Assembly: GCA_023055355.1 (NCBI GenBank)
Contig: JALJCS010000053.1
Span: 816,501 to 880,500, forward strand
From: Agelaius tricolor
Taxonomy: Eukaryota > Chordata > Aves > Passeriformes > Icteridae
DNA length: 64,000 nucleotides
Direction of reading: 5' to 3'
Shown: piece after piece, positions 48,113 to 59,787 of the stretch
Numbering within the stretch: the first letter of the stretch is position 1
How the letters are laid out: each line of letters begins with the position of its first letter
Program-made: the position numbers and the translations under genes
Notes under the pieces: model-generated
What the model was told of the DNA's origin: nothing
What the model saw: only the letters and a program-made list of their open reading frames with translations
Database searches by the model: none

Positions 48113-49329
48113 TGACTCTTCCTCTCCCGCCTTGCACCTGGGTATCAACAAAAAAGTCACAGTCAGGTTACTGCAACTGAAGAAGTCAACAACAGGTGAA
48201 ACACCAGTGGTGCTCACACTGTTCCCATGTGGAAGCTGCAGTGAAACATTAATTTTAGCTGGCTTCACTGACAGGGGAAACTGTGCCATGAATCCTCGCA
48301 GTGGTCACGCGCTTCAGCAGGGAAATCTGGGGTCCTGCAGTTGTTGCACGTGCAGAAGTTGTTTCCACTCCTGGCTGATGTGTCCTGATGCATTTCCAGC
48401 AGCACAGCTGATGTGTTCCTGGAGCTCTCTGCATCCTCACTGGAGCCTGGAGCACCACCTGCCTGAAAAAGATGCAGAAATACTGAAATACACGAGGCCA
48501 TGGCCTTAAAACTAACAGGTTTTCTGACAGGGGTAGAACAGAAGACGAGTAAATTCATAACCACACTGGCCCTGTTGTGGTTTGAAAATTCCATTCCAGC
48601 CTTCTGTGTTTTCCTGACTGGGCTTACTGCTGTTAAAGCTGTAATTATTCACACAAGTTTGTAGTATATTGTAGATACCCAGAGCACCTCGTGTTAATAT
48701 ATTAGGAACGAGACACAAAAAAAAAAACCCTCCCATCTCCATATTCATAGATGAACACTGCAAGTGAATTGCTGACAGAATGTTTCCTGGGGTGGAAAGA
48801 ATGGAGAAGTTTCTGTTTTATGAGTTGCCAGAGGGAATAGTTTCTAATGCATGACTTGTGCATTTGGTAGAAAATGAGCACAGTCCCAAAAACAACACCC
48901 TTAGCTCAAGGTTTTCCATTATTGAGTTGTTTTTATTTTATTTACAATGCAAACAAAAAGTGCTGATTATCATGATTCAGCACTCCCTGAGAGAGATGGA
49001 AGCAGTAAATAGAGAAGGCAGTGAGACAGAGGGACCTGCCACCACACCCAGGGCACAGCATTGCTGCAGGTTCCGGATATTTTGGGAATGATGTTCCTTT
49101 GCCATGCAGCTGCAAGAAATATCTAAACTTCTTGCAACTGATAAGAGGCCCAGTGTCTGATTCTCTCTCTCTCTTCTGCTTTTTCGTGGCCTTCTTAAAA
49201 CCTGTAGATATTTTTAGGGTTTCTTTTAAACAGTGATTTTACAACATCTGGAGATCGTTTAAAACAAATTAATATAGTCCTGGGCTAAAATGCTCACACA
49301 GAAATGATTAGAACTCTGCAGAGGTGGCA
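48113..49329. other. Unannotated non-coding stretch
   Basis: Unique sequence of mixed composition. Overlapping open frames of 67 to 125 codons at 48132-48594 lie on both strands without recognisable domains. A short CT run sits near 49164-49175. Confidence 0.4.
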
Positions 49330-50350
49330 GACACCAGCCTTATCTTGCCAGGTTTAGGTCCTACCTCAGGGGCAGGACCATGCCTGAATGAACAGTCCCA
49401 CCAGATGTTGTGGGGTTGTTTGGGACAAGATAAGGCAGGGAGCAAACATCCACCACCACCTCTCAACCACTAACAACCTCACTGAATTTTTCATGGGGTT
49501 CCCTGACTATAATTTGGGCAACAATTGCCTTGCCTGAACTCAGTGACCATAAAACCTTCCACATGGTCCTAATCTGCTTGGTGGGAGGAAAAGAACTCCA
49601 GGAACTGCCAGATCAGGCTTGGAGGAATTTTCACTGACTTCACTGGGTGACCACAAGCTGTGCTGCCTCCAGCCCTTTGGGACCACAAGCATTGCTTGAA
49701 GGTGCTACAGCACGTCTGAGAATTGGGTTCATTACCCAGATTTTGGGTTTGTATGGCCAGTTTTTGGTGGCCACACTCTCACTCCTCTGTGGCCGGACAG
49801 GGGAGAGAAAATGCAATGAAAACTTCATTCATTGAGATAAGGGCTGGGACAGATCACTCACCAAATACTGTTATGGGGAAAACAGACTGAATTAGGGATA
49901 TTAATTGAATTTGTTGCTAGAAAAATCAGATCAGGGTAATGAGAAGTAAAATAAACCCTTAAAACCAGCTTTCCCCCACCCATTCCTCCTATCCAACTCA
50001 ACCTCCTCCCCCAGGAGGCACAAAAATACTGGGATTGGAGGCTGGGTCAGTTCATCCCTTGTTTTTTCTCTTCCTGCTCAGGTAGAGGAGTTGTTCCTCT
50101 GCTGCACCAAGGGGTCCTTCCCATGAGAGACAATTCTCCATGAGCTGCCAGGACCTTGCTCCAGGGTGGGCTCCTCTCTGCACAAGGTCACAGATCCCTG
50201 CCAGGACCCTGCTCCAGTGTGAGCTCTTCTCTCCTCAGGGTCACAGATCCCTGCCAGGACCCTGCTCCCCCATGGGCTTCTCTCTCCTCAGGGTCACAGC
50301 CTCTCTCAGGCACCCCCTGTTCCTCCTGGGCTCCTCCATGGGCTGCACAA
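49330..50350 (-). mobile_element. Endogenous retroviral (ERVL-like) repeat fragment, minus strand
   Basis: Several ordered blocks match a repeat abundant in bird genomes that I know in this orientation: 'gaccacaagctgtgctgcct', 'gagataagggctgggacaga', 'tcactcaccaaatactgtta', 'gggatattaattgaatttg', 'aatgagaagtaaaataaacc', 'cccccacccattcctcc', and then a series of 'ctgctcca..' units that alternate with 'gggtcacag' and end in 'ctcctccatgggctgc'. The sense strand of the repeat is the reverse complement, hence the minus strand. Within 50150-50310 the 'gatccctgccaggaccctgc' module recurs about every 57 bases, a feature of this family. No gag, pol or env coding sequence survives. Edges are approximate and the ERVL assignment is from memory. 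Confidence 0.65.
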
Positions 50351-51811
50351 ATTTGTTTTTTTTGTTCCTCTTTAGTCATTTGGAGGCTGATGCTCGAGTA
50401 ACCACGCAGGATAACATGAAACTGAATCATCTGAATCCTCCTCTGCACTCAATCCTGAAAGTGTGAGAGAGGACAGGCTGGATCAGAAGGGAAAACCTTT
50501 AATAAAGTTCAGGAATGTTTCAAGGACGTGGGTAATCTGGCTTCAAGTTCCCAGAAATGTGTGGCCTTGGTCATTCAATATCTCACGGCTTGACCTCCAC
50601 AGCCAAAGCAGAATGAAAAGGAAAATTTAAGAGAATGCAAGAAGAATGTGGGGGACTCTGCCACCCTTGTGGCACGAGGACATTGGTCAGCAGGACTTGG
50701 GAAGGCAGGAATTCCAGGCTTGAGGAATCATCCAAAGCAAAAGGAGCCCTTTGTAGTCTACTGGCAATTGTTTTGCCTGGCAGCTCGAAGCTCACACAGC
50801 TGCTGTTTTCAGTTTTGAGGCAGAAAGTGCCACTGCCTGTGCAGGTTTCAGCTGGAACTCAAAGCCATCCAGAAACCACGAGGAAGAGCTCTGCCCACCA
50901 CTCCAGCAGGGCTGGGAACAGCAAATGTGGTCCCATGGGTGGCAAAAATAACCCTGATGAGAAATTCTGCCATTTCCATGCACTCAGGATGATCCTGGAC
51001 CATTCCTGACTCCCAGCAGTCTGGCACATTCAGAAACCTGTGTGGGGGCATTCTGTATGATGAAAGCCTAATTCACCACAATATGTAAGTTTTTAACACA
51101 AATACCCTTTCTTACAAGGATTTTGTGTTAAGATGAGGAGTTTTTTTTTCACTAAACTTGCGTGGTTATAGAAATAAAAAATGGCATCACGTACAAACTG
51201 GAATACAAAATAAAGAATTCATTTGAGATCTAGTATATGTGGGGAAATTTTTTTTTTTTTAAAGATTAATATATTTTGTATCTCCATGCTAATGTGGCAT
51301 TAGCATTTGTATTAAGGACACCTGAGTGCCCCAGCTGAGGACAGATCCCTGTGGTGCCAGAAACTGAACACACCCAGGGGTTAGAAATAATATTAGTTCC
51401 TTCCTTAGATGTTCTCAGACAAATACATAGAAGAAACACAAATTCTGATTTTAGTGAGGCATGAAGAAATTAATCAATTAATCACCATTCACAGAGCCTG
51501 AAGTACACACCAGAGTTTCTCTCTCCTACACCTAAGTGGTAAGGCTATTCTTTCTTCCATGTATTTTCTTTGAGGCTCTTTACATTTTGTTAGTTTAATA
51601 CAAGTGGCTTCAGTCATGATCAAAAAGAGTTCACATGTTTTCCTTGCCATAAAGGGACGCTGTTTTTCATCAGCTGTAGGGCACATCCATGTATTTTCCC
51701 CAGGCAATTGTCTTCCCACTGTGTGGTGTCTCACTTCTGTCTTTATAACATATATTAACTATGAGCCATTGATCTTTTCCTTAAAGTGGTCATAATAATC
51801 TCTCCCCACAC
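50351..51811. other. Unannotated non-coding stretch
   Basis: Unique sequence with overlapping frames up to 124 codons (50635-51009) and no recognisable domain. A T run lies at 51249-51260. Nothing else is recognised. Confidence 0.4.
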
Positions 51812-51836
51812 AAAAAAAAAAAAAAAAAAAAAAAAA
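51812..51836. repeat. Poly(A) run of 25 bases
   Basis: A homopolymer A run on the plus strand. No retroposon body was recognised to its left. It provides the Lys run at the start of the 166-codon open frame that begins at 51786. Confidence 0.9.
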
Positions 51837-54800
51837 TCATGGCCATTTATTTGCAGAACTTGGCAAACAAGCTTCTGTTTTCAAAAGAGGATGTCCACAC
51901 CAGTGAAGAGTGAGCTCTCCCCCCACGACGCATCTGGATGTGTTCCTGGGCAAGGCTTTTGCAGATCTGGGAGAGGAGATGGAAACACTGCAGGAAGTGG
52001 GAACCTGTCACCGAGTGCTCCAAACAGCAGAGCAGTTTCATTGACAGACACATCCAAGTCCACATTTGTGTATGTTTGTGTGGAAAATGGGGACCCTGTC
52101 CAAGCCAGCAGTAAGGAAAACACAGCTGGGTCCAGTGCTCAGTGTCTCATTTCTAAGGATACTCCACAGATTCCAAAAAAAGCAAAGCATAAGCAGAAGT
52201 TCTTCCCAGTGCCCATCTCAGATTTCTGGAGGCATGAGGGGGACACAAAAGCAGAGAAGCTGCAGATATGGACTAAAATTATCTGAAAGAAGAAATCCCC
52301 AGTAAGTTCCATGGCCCTTTGATGAGGTCTCCAGGGAGCAGATGATCAGCAGAGATAACATTGTGAAACTGTACAGCATTTCCTCTGTCTGTGTTACATA
52401 TTTAGCAATGTACCATCAGGACTGCAGAGGACAGCAGTATTTCTTGATTATACAATATCATGTATTTATTCAAACTTTTCTGTGGAAGACAGGAGCTTAA
52501 TACATTATAAAACTATTTATTTTTCTGCCACTTCCAATTTTTTTTTCTCCAGTCACTCCCAACTTGTTGGTTTCAACATCCATGATACATGAACTTCACT
52601 TCAGCTTCCATTCAGAGATGTTCACTAGAGCTGAAAGACTGGAAAAATTTGGTTACAGCAGCAGAAAAAGCACATTCAGACCTGCATCTGAAAATTTTGT
52701 TGTAAAATTAAATTCTTTTTTTCTCTAAAGGAGAAGAGTTTCCCTCCTCTTCAGCTTATCAAGAAAATTCTTGGCATTGTTTTGCTACATTACAGATCTA
52801 CATGGGCTTTGGCTAACTCAGGCATAAAGGTTGTCTTAACCTGCTGCTGTTCAAATCACTGGACAAAATCCCAAAACTTAGGTGGAAATTTTTGTCTTTC
52901 AGACAAATCTTCCTCCTCCTAATACTGCCTTTCCCCCTTATTTATGGAACTGGTGACCAGAAAATGTAGAGGAGGGGGGCAAAATGCAACAACAAAGAGA
53001 TTCTTGACTGACCCAGCAGAGGAACAGACCTTCTGGCAGTTTTCCAGCAGCCCTGACATCGAGGTTATTACAGAAATCCAATCACATGCTTTACAATTAG
53101 AGCTTGGGTTATCAAAATTACTGGCTTGTTTTTCACCACGTCTAAGGTGAAAGGTGACAGAAAACAGCAAACTAACAGAGTACAGTTGTCAAGCACATGG
53201 GCAAAGCACAACAATTAAGAAATGACCATTGGGATTAGGGTCCTCAGCCCTACATAAGACCTCTGACAATGGATTTGAAGCGTGACTGACACAGGATCAT
53301 GACTGCACTGTTTGGAGCTTGGATCCTGCAAAGCCCCTCACCGGAGCCCTGACACAAAAGTAATTAAATAAATCATACAGAAAAATGGCATGTCCTTCAC
53401 ATTTGGGGCCACAGACACTGCTCATCCTTCCATGACACATATGCAATCAAGGGGGAAAAAATATTAAGGAACTCTAGCTAACATTGTAAAGCTCTAATTT
53501 CAGTGACAATTCTTCAGGCAAGCACTAGAAGGAGTTAAAATGGCCCAGTAATTCCCCAGTCTTGTCTAATTGCATCACCTGCTGCCATCCAGAGAGGCTC
53601 AGGTTAAATGATTTGCTCCTGCCTCCTCTGTCCAGGGCGATGACACAGGGAGGCAGGGAGGTGCTGAGGATCTGAGTGGTGTCAGCACGGGGTGAGACCT
53701 CTGTGCTGCCCAGGGCCATTCCCTCACCCTGGGTCTCTACAGGAATTCGGGAGCTGGATGAGCTGGATGCCAGGGACACGAATCCAACCCGCCAGGCAGC
53801 ACAAAACAATGGGCAAACGCCTGCAAGGGTTGTGAGCAATCTGAGGAGTGAAAGGAAGGTGCAGCCTCCCAAGACTATGCTTAGTTTTGTTTATCACCAG
53901 CGATTAACCCTGCTCTAATTTACATCCTGCTAAGCATAACCCGGGTCACAATCCGTTTGTGTGAGGAACAACACAGGATTCGAGATCCAACTCTTGTTTT
54001 TCATTCCTCCAAGCAACAGCTGACACAAAGTCTTGTTCCAGATTGTCTCTTAACAGCCTGTGGAGGGATCATGTATTCTGGGCACCAAACCAGCATCAAC
54101 ACTCCCGGGTGGGGATGGATGGTGAGAGGAGAAAGACAAGTGGAGGTACGAGTGTCTTGCCAAAACAAAACAGCACAGAACTCCCTGGCTTCTCCCCAGC
54201 CTCCACAATTTACTGTCCTTCTCAAAGGAAGGTGGAAAACCCCAGCAAGGAGGATTCCTGCAGGTCCCTCACTGTTCTGAATGCTGGAGAAGGGAGTGCT
54301 TGCCCTGGCTGTGCAGGAATGGGTGATTATATCAACACAGCACATCCAGGGAATTTGCTGCTTAGGAAGTAAAGCAGTTGCAGTGAGCAGCAAGCTGAGC
54401 TATTTGCACAACCTGCCCGGGAAGAAATAATACCTTTTTTTTGTGCAGAAGTACAAAAAGTACATGGTAACACAACGGAAACATGTTCTTAAGTAAACAA
54501 GGGTTTAAAAAAAAAAAAGCTGTTGTAAGAATGCAATGTTGGGCATTCAGGTTAATGCATTTGCCAGGGTTTCTACAGCAACACAGTGAATTAAGTTTCA
54601 GTCATGATGAAATAGACTTCTGTTTTGACTATGTAGGAATTCAATTCACATGTCTTCCACTCTCCAGCTCGCTCCCTCTCCTTGACGCTTTTCAGGGGAG
54701 AAAAAGAGAATGAAGGAGGCACCACCCACCATCCATTCAGCCTGACAAAGTGGCTGCCAAAGGGCACGGGGATGGACTGACCACTCCACCGAGCTTGCAG

Positions 54801-54880
54801 CACAGCTGTCACCTTCTAAAGGTGAATCTGCTGCTGTTCAAAGAGCTTGGGAGATGCTGGCTGCTGCAGCATCCCGTTGG
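51837..54880. other. Unannotated non-coding stretch with one longer open frame
   Basis: The only item of note is a plus-strand frame open from 51786 to 52286. Its first part is the poly(A), and an internal Met at about 51885 would still leave about 130 codons. The predicted product is polar and Ser-rich, with no recognised family, and the same DNA is open on the minus strand at 51847-52123. It is not called as a gene. A 115-codon minus-strand frame at 53525-53872 and a 130-codon minus-strand frame at 54001-54393 likewise overlap plus-strand frames. No transposon is recognised. Confidence 0.4.
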
Positions 54881-54943
54881 CTTCAAAGGGAAATCCAGTA
54901 TTTTCTACACCCTTCAAAGGGAAATCCAGTGTTTTCTACACCC
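54881..54943. repeat. 31-bp tandem duplication, two copies
   Basis: The block starting 'cttcaaagggaaatccagta' at 54881 recurs at 54912 with one visible difference (A versus G near the middle). The period is 31 bp. Confidence 0.92.
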
Positions 54944-56465
54944 TTCCTCCACTCCAGGATCAGGACCTCTGAGAAGCAGTTCAGACCATTATTGCAACCT
55001 GCAGCTCACATTTAAAACTCTGGGCCTTTTGTACCTTTTTTTCAGGATGTTTTGGACATCCTCCTTTGCCTGCCCTCATGTGTTATGTAGAAGAAACATA
55101 ACTGGTTCATTAATGCTAGCTTCAAAGTCACATACACATGCATAGACACACTCTCAGACAAATCCCTCTCTCTATTACAATAAATATCTCATAAAAAATT
55201 ACATACCCTGAATATATTCAGCAGCAAAATAGCAGCTGTTGCATAGTTTGAGGGTTTTTTATTTTTAACTTATTAATATGCCGATCAGATTCTTGTAATC
55301 AGAAGCAAGGGACATTAATCTCATAAAATATGTAAACTGTATTTTATCTGGGAAAAAAAAAAAGGAAAATGTCAAAGCTTTTTTCCTTTCTTTTCTTTGC
55401 TTCATGAGGTGAGAAGACATCTGCAGGTGGATTGAAAGTGACTGCAGGTTACCACCACGGGCTCAGAGCAGCAGATGAGAGAGATCAGGTGAGAGCAGGC
55501 AGCTTTTAGTCCATGGTTCAATTTTTGTCCTGCTCAGAGAGCAGTTCTGAGTCACAGTTCGTGTGAGCAGAGTTGGTGGGTGCCTCTGCACCCACCTCAG
55601 AAGAATCATGTTTACAAATGGTATCCCTTGTAAACAGAGACAAACAGGGGTTTAGGTCAGCACCTACAAGGAGAGTGGGACCCTTTTTAGTGACTAAAAC
55701 AATAATTTTATAACACCACTAGGCAAGAAGAGGGGCTGGCCTTCTCACTTGCTTCCATGGACAATTTCTGCAGAAGCCAAAGTTTGCCAAGGAAAGAGGC
55801 AAAGGCAGGAGCCATGAATTGGCAGGGAAGAGATTCAGGTACTTTGGTATCAAATCTGAGATATTTTTAAACAGACCTGATAGGGAACAAGAAGCTGTTT
55901 GGTGGTTTCTGAAAATCTCAGCTTTCACACAGCAAACTGAACCAGATCAAAAACTTGGGGTAGCTATGTGTTTAGTCAGTGACCAAATTATGAGAAAAGA
56001 ACCTGAAAATTCAGAATCACACAAGACAGAGCTGCATTTTGAAATTAGACTCAACAAATGTTTATATTTTATTGAGCTGAGGACATTGAGCTCTTTATAA
56101 GTTTTTACACTTTAATCAATATCCTTCCCTATGTTCATTAAAAACAGGAGTTTCAAACCCATGAGTAGGGAGAGAGCAATGCAAAAGATGCATGAGTTCG
56201 ATCAGTTAAGTAGTTTTCTAGTGATGAAACACAATTAAAAATAATTGGGTCTCCTTGGGCTTGCCATACATCTCTTCAGAGGGAACAGCACTCTGGTCAT
56301 CTCCACTACAGCCAAGCAAGAGAAACCTTCACTCTGATGATTGTATCAAATCTGGTTTATCCCAATGAAGCAGGATTTGTCATCTAATATTCCATGAACA
56401 GATCCAGTCACATGAAGCTAAATCTAGTGAGGCCAGTCCAGCTGTATGCACAAAAAAGCAGAATA
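54944..56465. other. Unannotated non-coding stretch
   Basis: AT-rich unique sequence up to a target-site duplication. A short A run lies near 55353-55363. Nothing is recognised. Confidence 0.45.
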
Positions 56466-56471
56466 ACCTTT
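56466..56471. other. Target-site duplication, left copy (ACCTTT)
   Basis: The six bases ACCTTT directly precede the LTR's TG and are repeated exactly after its terminal CA. A 6-bp duplication is typical of beta-retrovirus-like (ERVK) integrases. Confidence 0.93.
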
Positions 56472-56852
56472 TGTCATGGACAACTTTTATGAAAAATCCT
56501 TTTGTTAGGACTTTTTCTCCTGAGAAGCTGAGAGGCCTCAGGAACAAAACGTGAACAATGGTTATCTGCTGCTGTGGGATGCAACAGGTGCATCTGGGAT
56601 TGGTCTCGTGCGGTTGTTTCTAATTAATGGCCAATCACAGCCCAGCTGGCTCGGAGTCTCTGGTCAGTCACAAGATTTTATTATCATTCCATTCCTTTTC
56701 TTTCAACTCTCCTGATGAAATCTTTTCTTCTATTCTTTTAGTATAGTTTTAATATAATATACATTATAAAATAATAACTCAAGCCTTCTGAAACATGCAG
56801 TCAAGATTCTCATCTCTTCCCTCATTCTGGGACCCCTGTGGACACCACCACA
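56472..56852 (+). mobile_element. ERVK-like solo LTR with intact ends and 6-bp target duplication
   Basis: The element is 381 bp, begins TGTCATGGAC and ends ACCACCACA, so it obeys the TG...CA rule. It is bracketed by identical ACCTTT hexamers. Inside are an inverted CCAAT box near 56599, a direct CCAAT at 56631-56635 and an AT-rich stretch with 'tataatatacattataaaa' near 56750-56770, as expected of an LTR promoter and polyadenylation region. The sense appears to be the plus strand. There is no internal retroviral sequence, so two LTRs have recombined to leave this one. The ends and duplication are seen directly. The ERVK assignment follows from the duplication length and my memory of a very similar passerine LTR. 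Confidence 0.93.
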
Positions 56853-56858
56853 ACCTTT
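56853..56858. other. Target-site duplication, right copy (ACCTTT)
   Basis: Exact repeat of the hexamer at 56466-56471, immediately after the LTR's terminal CA. Confidence 0.93.
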
Positions 56859-57947
56859 GCAGAAGCTTGGAGGCAATAAAGTAATCACAACCTTATAGAA
56901 ATGCACTGAGTTGGTGAAGCTAACAACTAAAATTTTGCTTTGATTTTTCCAAATTGAAGGGCACCTACAGCTGCAGCTTTTTTGTTTGTTTCCACTGCTA
57001 ATGTGCCATAAATTAACTGCAAACTGTGCTTTAGATATCAAATGCATACCTGAGTCTGAATATAAATTTTATGTCTGGAGGAAACTTCTGGTTTAATATC
57101 CCTGCACAAAAGGAATATTTTGAGAAACATGCCCCACGAGCCATGAATTCTTTCTGAAATAAAGAAACATTTTTGCCTGCTTTTTTTTTTTTTTTTGGCA
57201 GAGTGTCTGCAGTGCTGTATTAAAGTACCTACCTACCCTTAACACCCTTAAGCAGATAAATTTAGGAACCTCAGGATTTGCTAGAAGCCAGGTGAACAGG
57301 TAAAACACCTGTGCAAAACCCGTGTCCTGCCCCTTTCCTGAGGAGCCTGGTAGCTGTCAAAAGCTGTGGCAAGGGACTGTGTTTGCCTTTGGTGTGTTCT
57401 GCCACTCCTTATGCTCTGTGGCGTGGATGCAAACTGTGGCTTGTGGCACAGCTGAGAGAGGAGCTGAACAGAAGGTAGAACCAGTGCCCCTGAGGACAGC
57501 CAAAGATGCAGAGGCAGCCCTGGGCTGTTCTACAGGCAACAAGACACAACAGCTTCTGCAGTCAAACAACAATTCAGGTAACAGGCTCACACCTGCACCT
57601 GCTGCAGTCAAAATGAAGCAGTTTCATCACTGAGGGCCCCACAGTGGCCTCGTATCTTTCTCTGAACCAGAACTGTAGCCACAGGAAGAAAGAACTAAAG
57701 GATTAAGCTGGAGTGAAAAAGTTGAACTGGATTTTTTTTTTTTTTTTTGTGCATGTCTATAGATGATATTTAATATCTGATAACCTTGCTGGATAGAGCA
57801 TTTATGACCCATGGCCACTGAAACGAAAATCAGAAAACATTTATGAGTTCTGTTTGCATTTTTGCTGTTGCCGTCCTTATTTACAGGAAGCTGGTGAAAT
57901 TTGTAGACTATAATGCCAACACTGACCCTAGAAAGAAAATGTTCTTT
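56859..57947. other. Unannotated non-coding stretch
   Basis: Unique sequence with T runs of 16 at 57181-57196 and 17 at 57732-57748. Open frames of 84 to 105 codons overlap on both strands. Nothing is recognised. Confidence 0.45.
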
Positions 57948-57967
57948 GGGGGGGGGGGGGGGGGGGG
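57948..57967 (+). repeat. Poly(G) run of 20 bases
   Basis: Twenty consecutive G on the plus strand. Long G homopolymers are much rarer than A or T runs in vertebrate DNA and fold readily into quadruplexes. The exact count is also an assembly-error risk, because G runs are a weak point for several sequencing chemistries. It yields the poly-Gly (plus) and poly-Pro (minus) segments in the overlapping frames. Confidence 0.9.
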
Positions 57968-59434
57968 AAATCTTTGGGAAAACCCTGGTGGACCAGCAAG
58001 TAGAGGCACTCACAGGACAGTAAGAGGCATTTAGCCTCAGACCCTGGGCTGCCACTTGCTGCTTTTTACCCTGATGAGCTCCAGAGTTCCTTGCATGAGA
58101 TGTGACAACAGCTGAATAATTCCAGCTCAGGTATTGGCACGTCTGCAGCCTCTGAGGTTTCAAGCTCCACAAAGATGCCTAAGCCTTGCTCAGAAAGATT
58201 GAGAACCAGAAGAATGCAGTGCTTACTGATAAGGCAGATAAGGTCAGTCAGACCCACCAAACAGCCTGACAAGTGTTACTGATGACCCGTGGAAAACAAA
58301 GCACTGGAACCAGCAAAAGATGATTGCAGGAATGATGACCTCAGAGGGAGGAGAGTGATCTTCCTGTACAGACAGTTCATAAACTGATGCCCAAACAACA
58401 ACTTTGAAAAGTTTTCTGACATCAGCTAGAGAAGAAAAAAAGGGGTTGGCAAGGAAGTTAGATTTTAAAGGAGGTGGGAAGCAACCTAGAAATACATTAT
58501 TTGTGAATCAGACTGCACAAGTGGACACTGAGCTGTTATTTTCTGAGTGCCCGCATGAAGGAGAAGGAAGGAAACAACAACTATAGAAATACCGTTCATG
58601 TATTCCAGGCTGAAGTAATTTCCAGGCCATTTGTCTGCTTTGCTGTTGGGACTGGCTTGGTCCCCAGCAGAAAAGTGGCTTACAAGGCATTTGCAGGCCC
58701 TGCAAAATCTGACAATCATGAGAATCAAATGAAGGTGCAAAATTTCACGAAACTGAAGCAGTACGAAGTATTATTCAATGTGGTCAATGGAGAAGACACA
58801 AACTTTAGTGTCCAGGAGAGAGGTCCCAGGTAAGAGTCTGACAAATGACAAAAAATTTTGCACAACTACAGGAAGAAATCACATCCCTATTTCCTCAAAG
58901 AATGCAACAAATGGGATAATGAAAAAGTAAACTGTATTACACTGTTCTCTGCACATCCTGTGTGAGCTGCACACCTTTATGCCCACCAAAGACCTCGATG
59001 AAGATATAAAATGCTTAAAATAATCTCCTGCATTCTGTGCTTGAAATAAAAGATACTAATCAGCCCATCAGGCTTCAGCAAGGAAAGATGGAACTCTTGA
59101 ATCAGACCAGTAAGACTGACTAAATTTAATAATATGGCAGAGCACTCTCCCTTGGGTTTGTTGCACAAAAGTTTGATGCACAAAAGACATCTCCATGTCT
59201 TTTGTGAAGTGCCATGCTTTAATACCACGTCAGGAGAGCAAAGGACTTTTCACAAGTTTTTGTTTTGGTTTGGTTTTTTAATTTGGATGAATACTGAAGC
59301 TTTCCCTCAGATCCTTCAGAAGCTGCAGAAGTTAACATGCCATCTGGATGTCCCTGAACTGTAGCAACAGAAACTGAAAGGCTGCTGTTATCAGCTTTCT
59401 GCACCACAAAGGCAAAACTCAGACTCTGGACTTC
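57968..59434. other. Unannotated non-coding stretch
   Basis: Unique sequence. A candidate exon-like block at 58609-58829 ends in 'cccag|gtaagagt', a good splice donor match, and is open on the plus strand, but no protein family is recognised. A perfect hairpin at 59179-59206 is listed separately. Confidence 0.35.
59179..59206. repeat. Perfect 12-bp inverted repeat with 4-base loop
   Basis: The arms CACAAAAGACAT (59179-59190) and ATGTCTTTTGTG (59195-59206) are exact reverse complements around the loop CTCC. The arms do not extend further by simple pairing. The stem is too short for a typical microRNA precursor. Confidence 0.9.
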
Positions 59435-59787
59435 AAAAAAATAAAACAAAATAAAGTAAAATAAAATAAAGTAAAATAAAATAAAGTAAAAAATAAAATA
59501 AAATAATGAAATTTAAAAATAAAATAAAATAATGAAATTAAATCAAAAAATAAAATAAAATAAAATAATGAAGTGAAATGAAATTTAAAAATAAAAAATA
59601 AAATAAAATAATGAAATTAAATTTAAAAATAAAATAAAATAAAATAATGAAGCGAATTGAAATCAAAAAATAAAATAAAATAATGAAGTGAAATGAAATT
59701 AAAAAATAAAAAATACAATCAAATACAATACAATAAAATAAATAAAATATTTATTTATTATAAATTTATTATTATATTTATTTATTC
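59435..59787. repeat. AAAAT-type satellite-like array with higher-order units
   Basis: About 350 bases of AAAAT and AAAGT pentamers are interrupted at intervals by 'taatgaaat' or 'taatgaagtgaaatgaaat' modules, giving a longer irregular higher-order period on top of the pentamer. The plus strand is almost free of C. The right end contains a self-complementary AATAAATA...TATTTATT segment near 59738-59760. Confidence 0.93.

Noticed and set aside
47963..48289. Minus-strand frame with repeated KFKV and NSRWD-like units resembling a repeat protein
   Set aside because: It is the translation of a 20-bp minisatellite, whose unit is not a multiple of three and whose copies vary in length.
51786..51900. 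Processed pseudogene suggested by a 25-base poly(A)
   Set aside because: No cDNA-like body or target duplication is visible on the side where a plus-strand retroposed copy would lie.
57627..58172. 181-codon minus-strand frame
   Set aside because: It crosses the G20 run (read as Pro) and a T17 run (read as Lys) and shows no domain.
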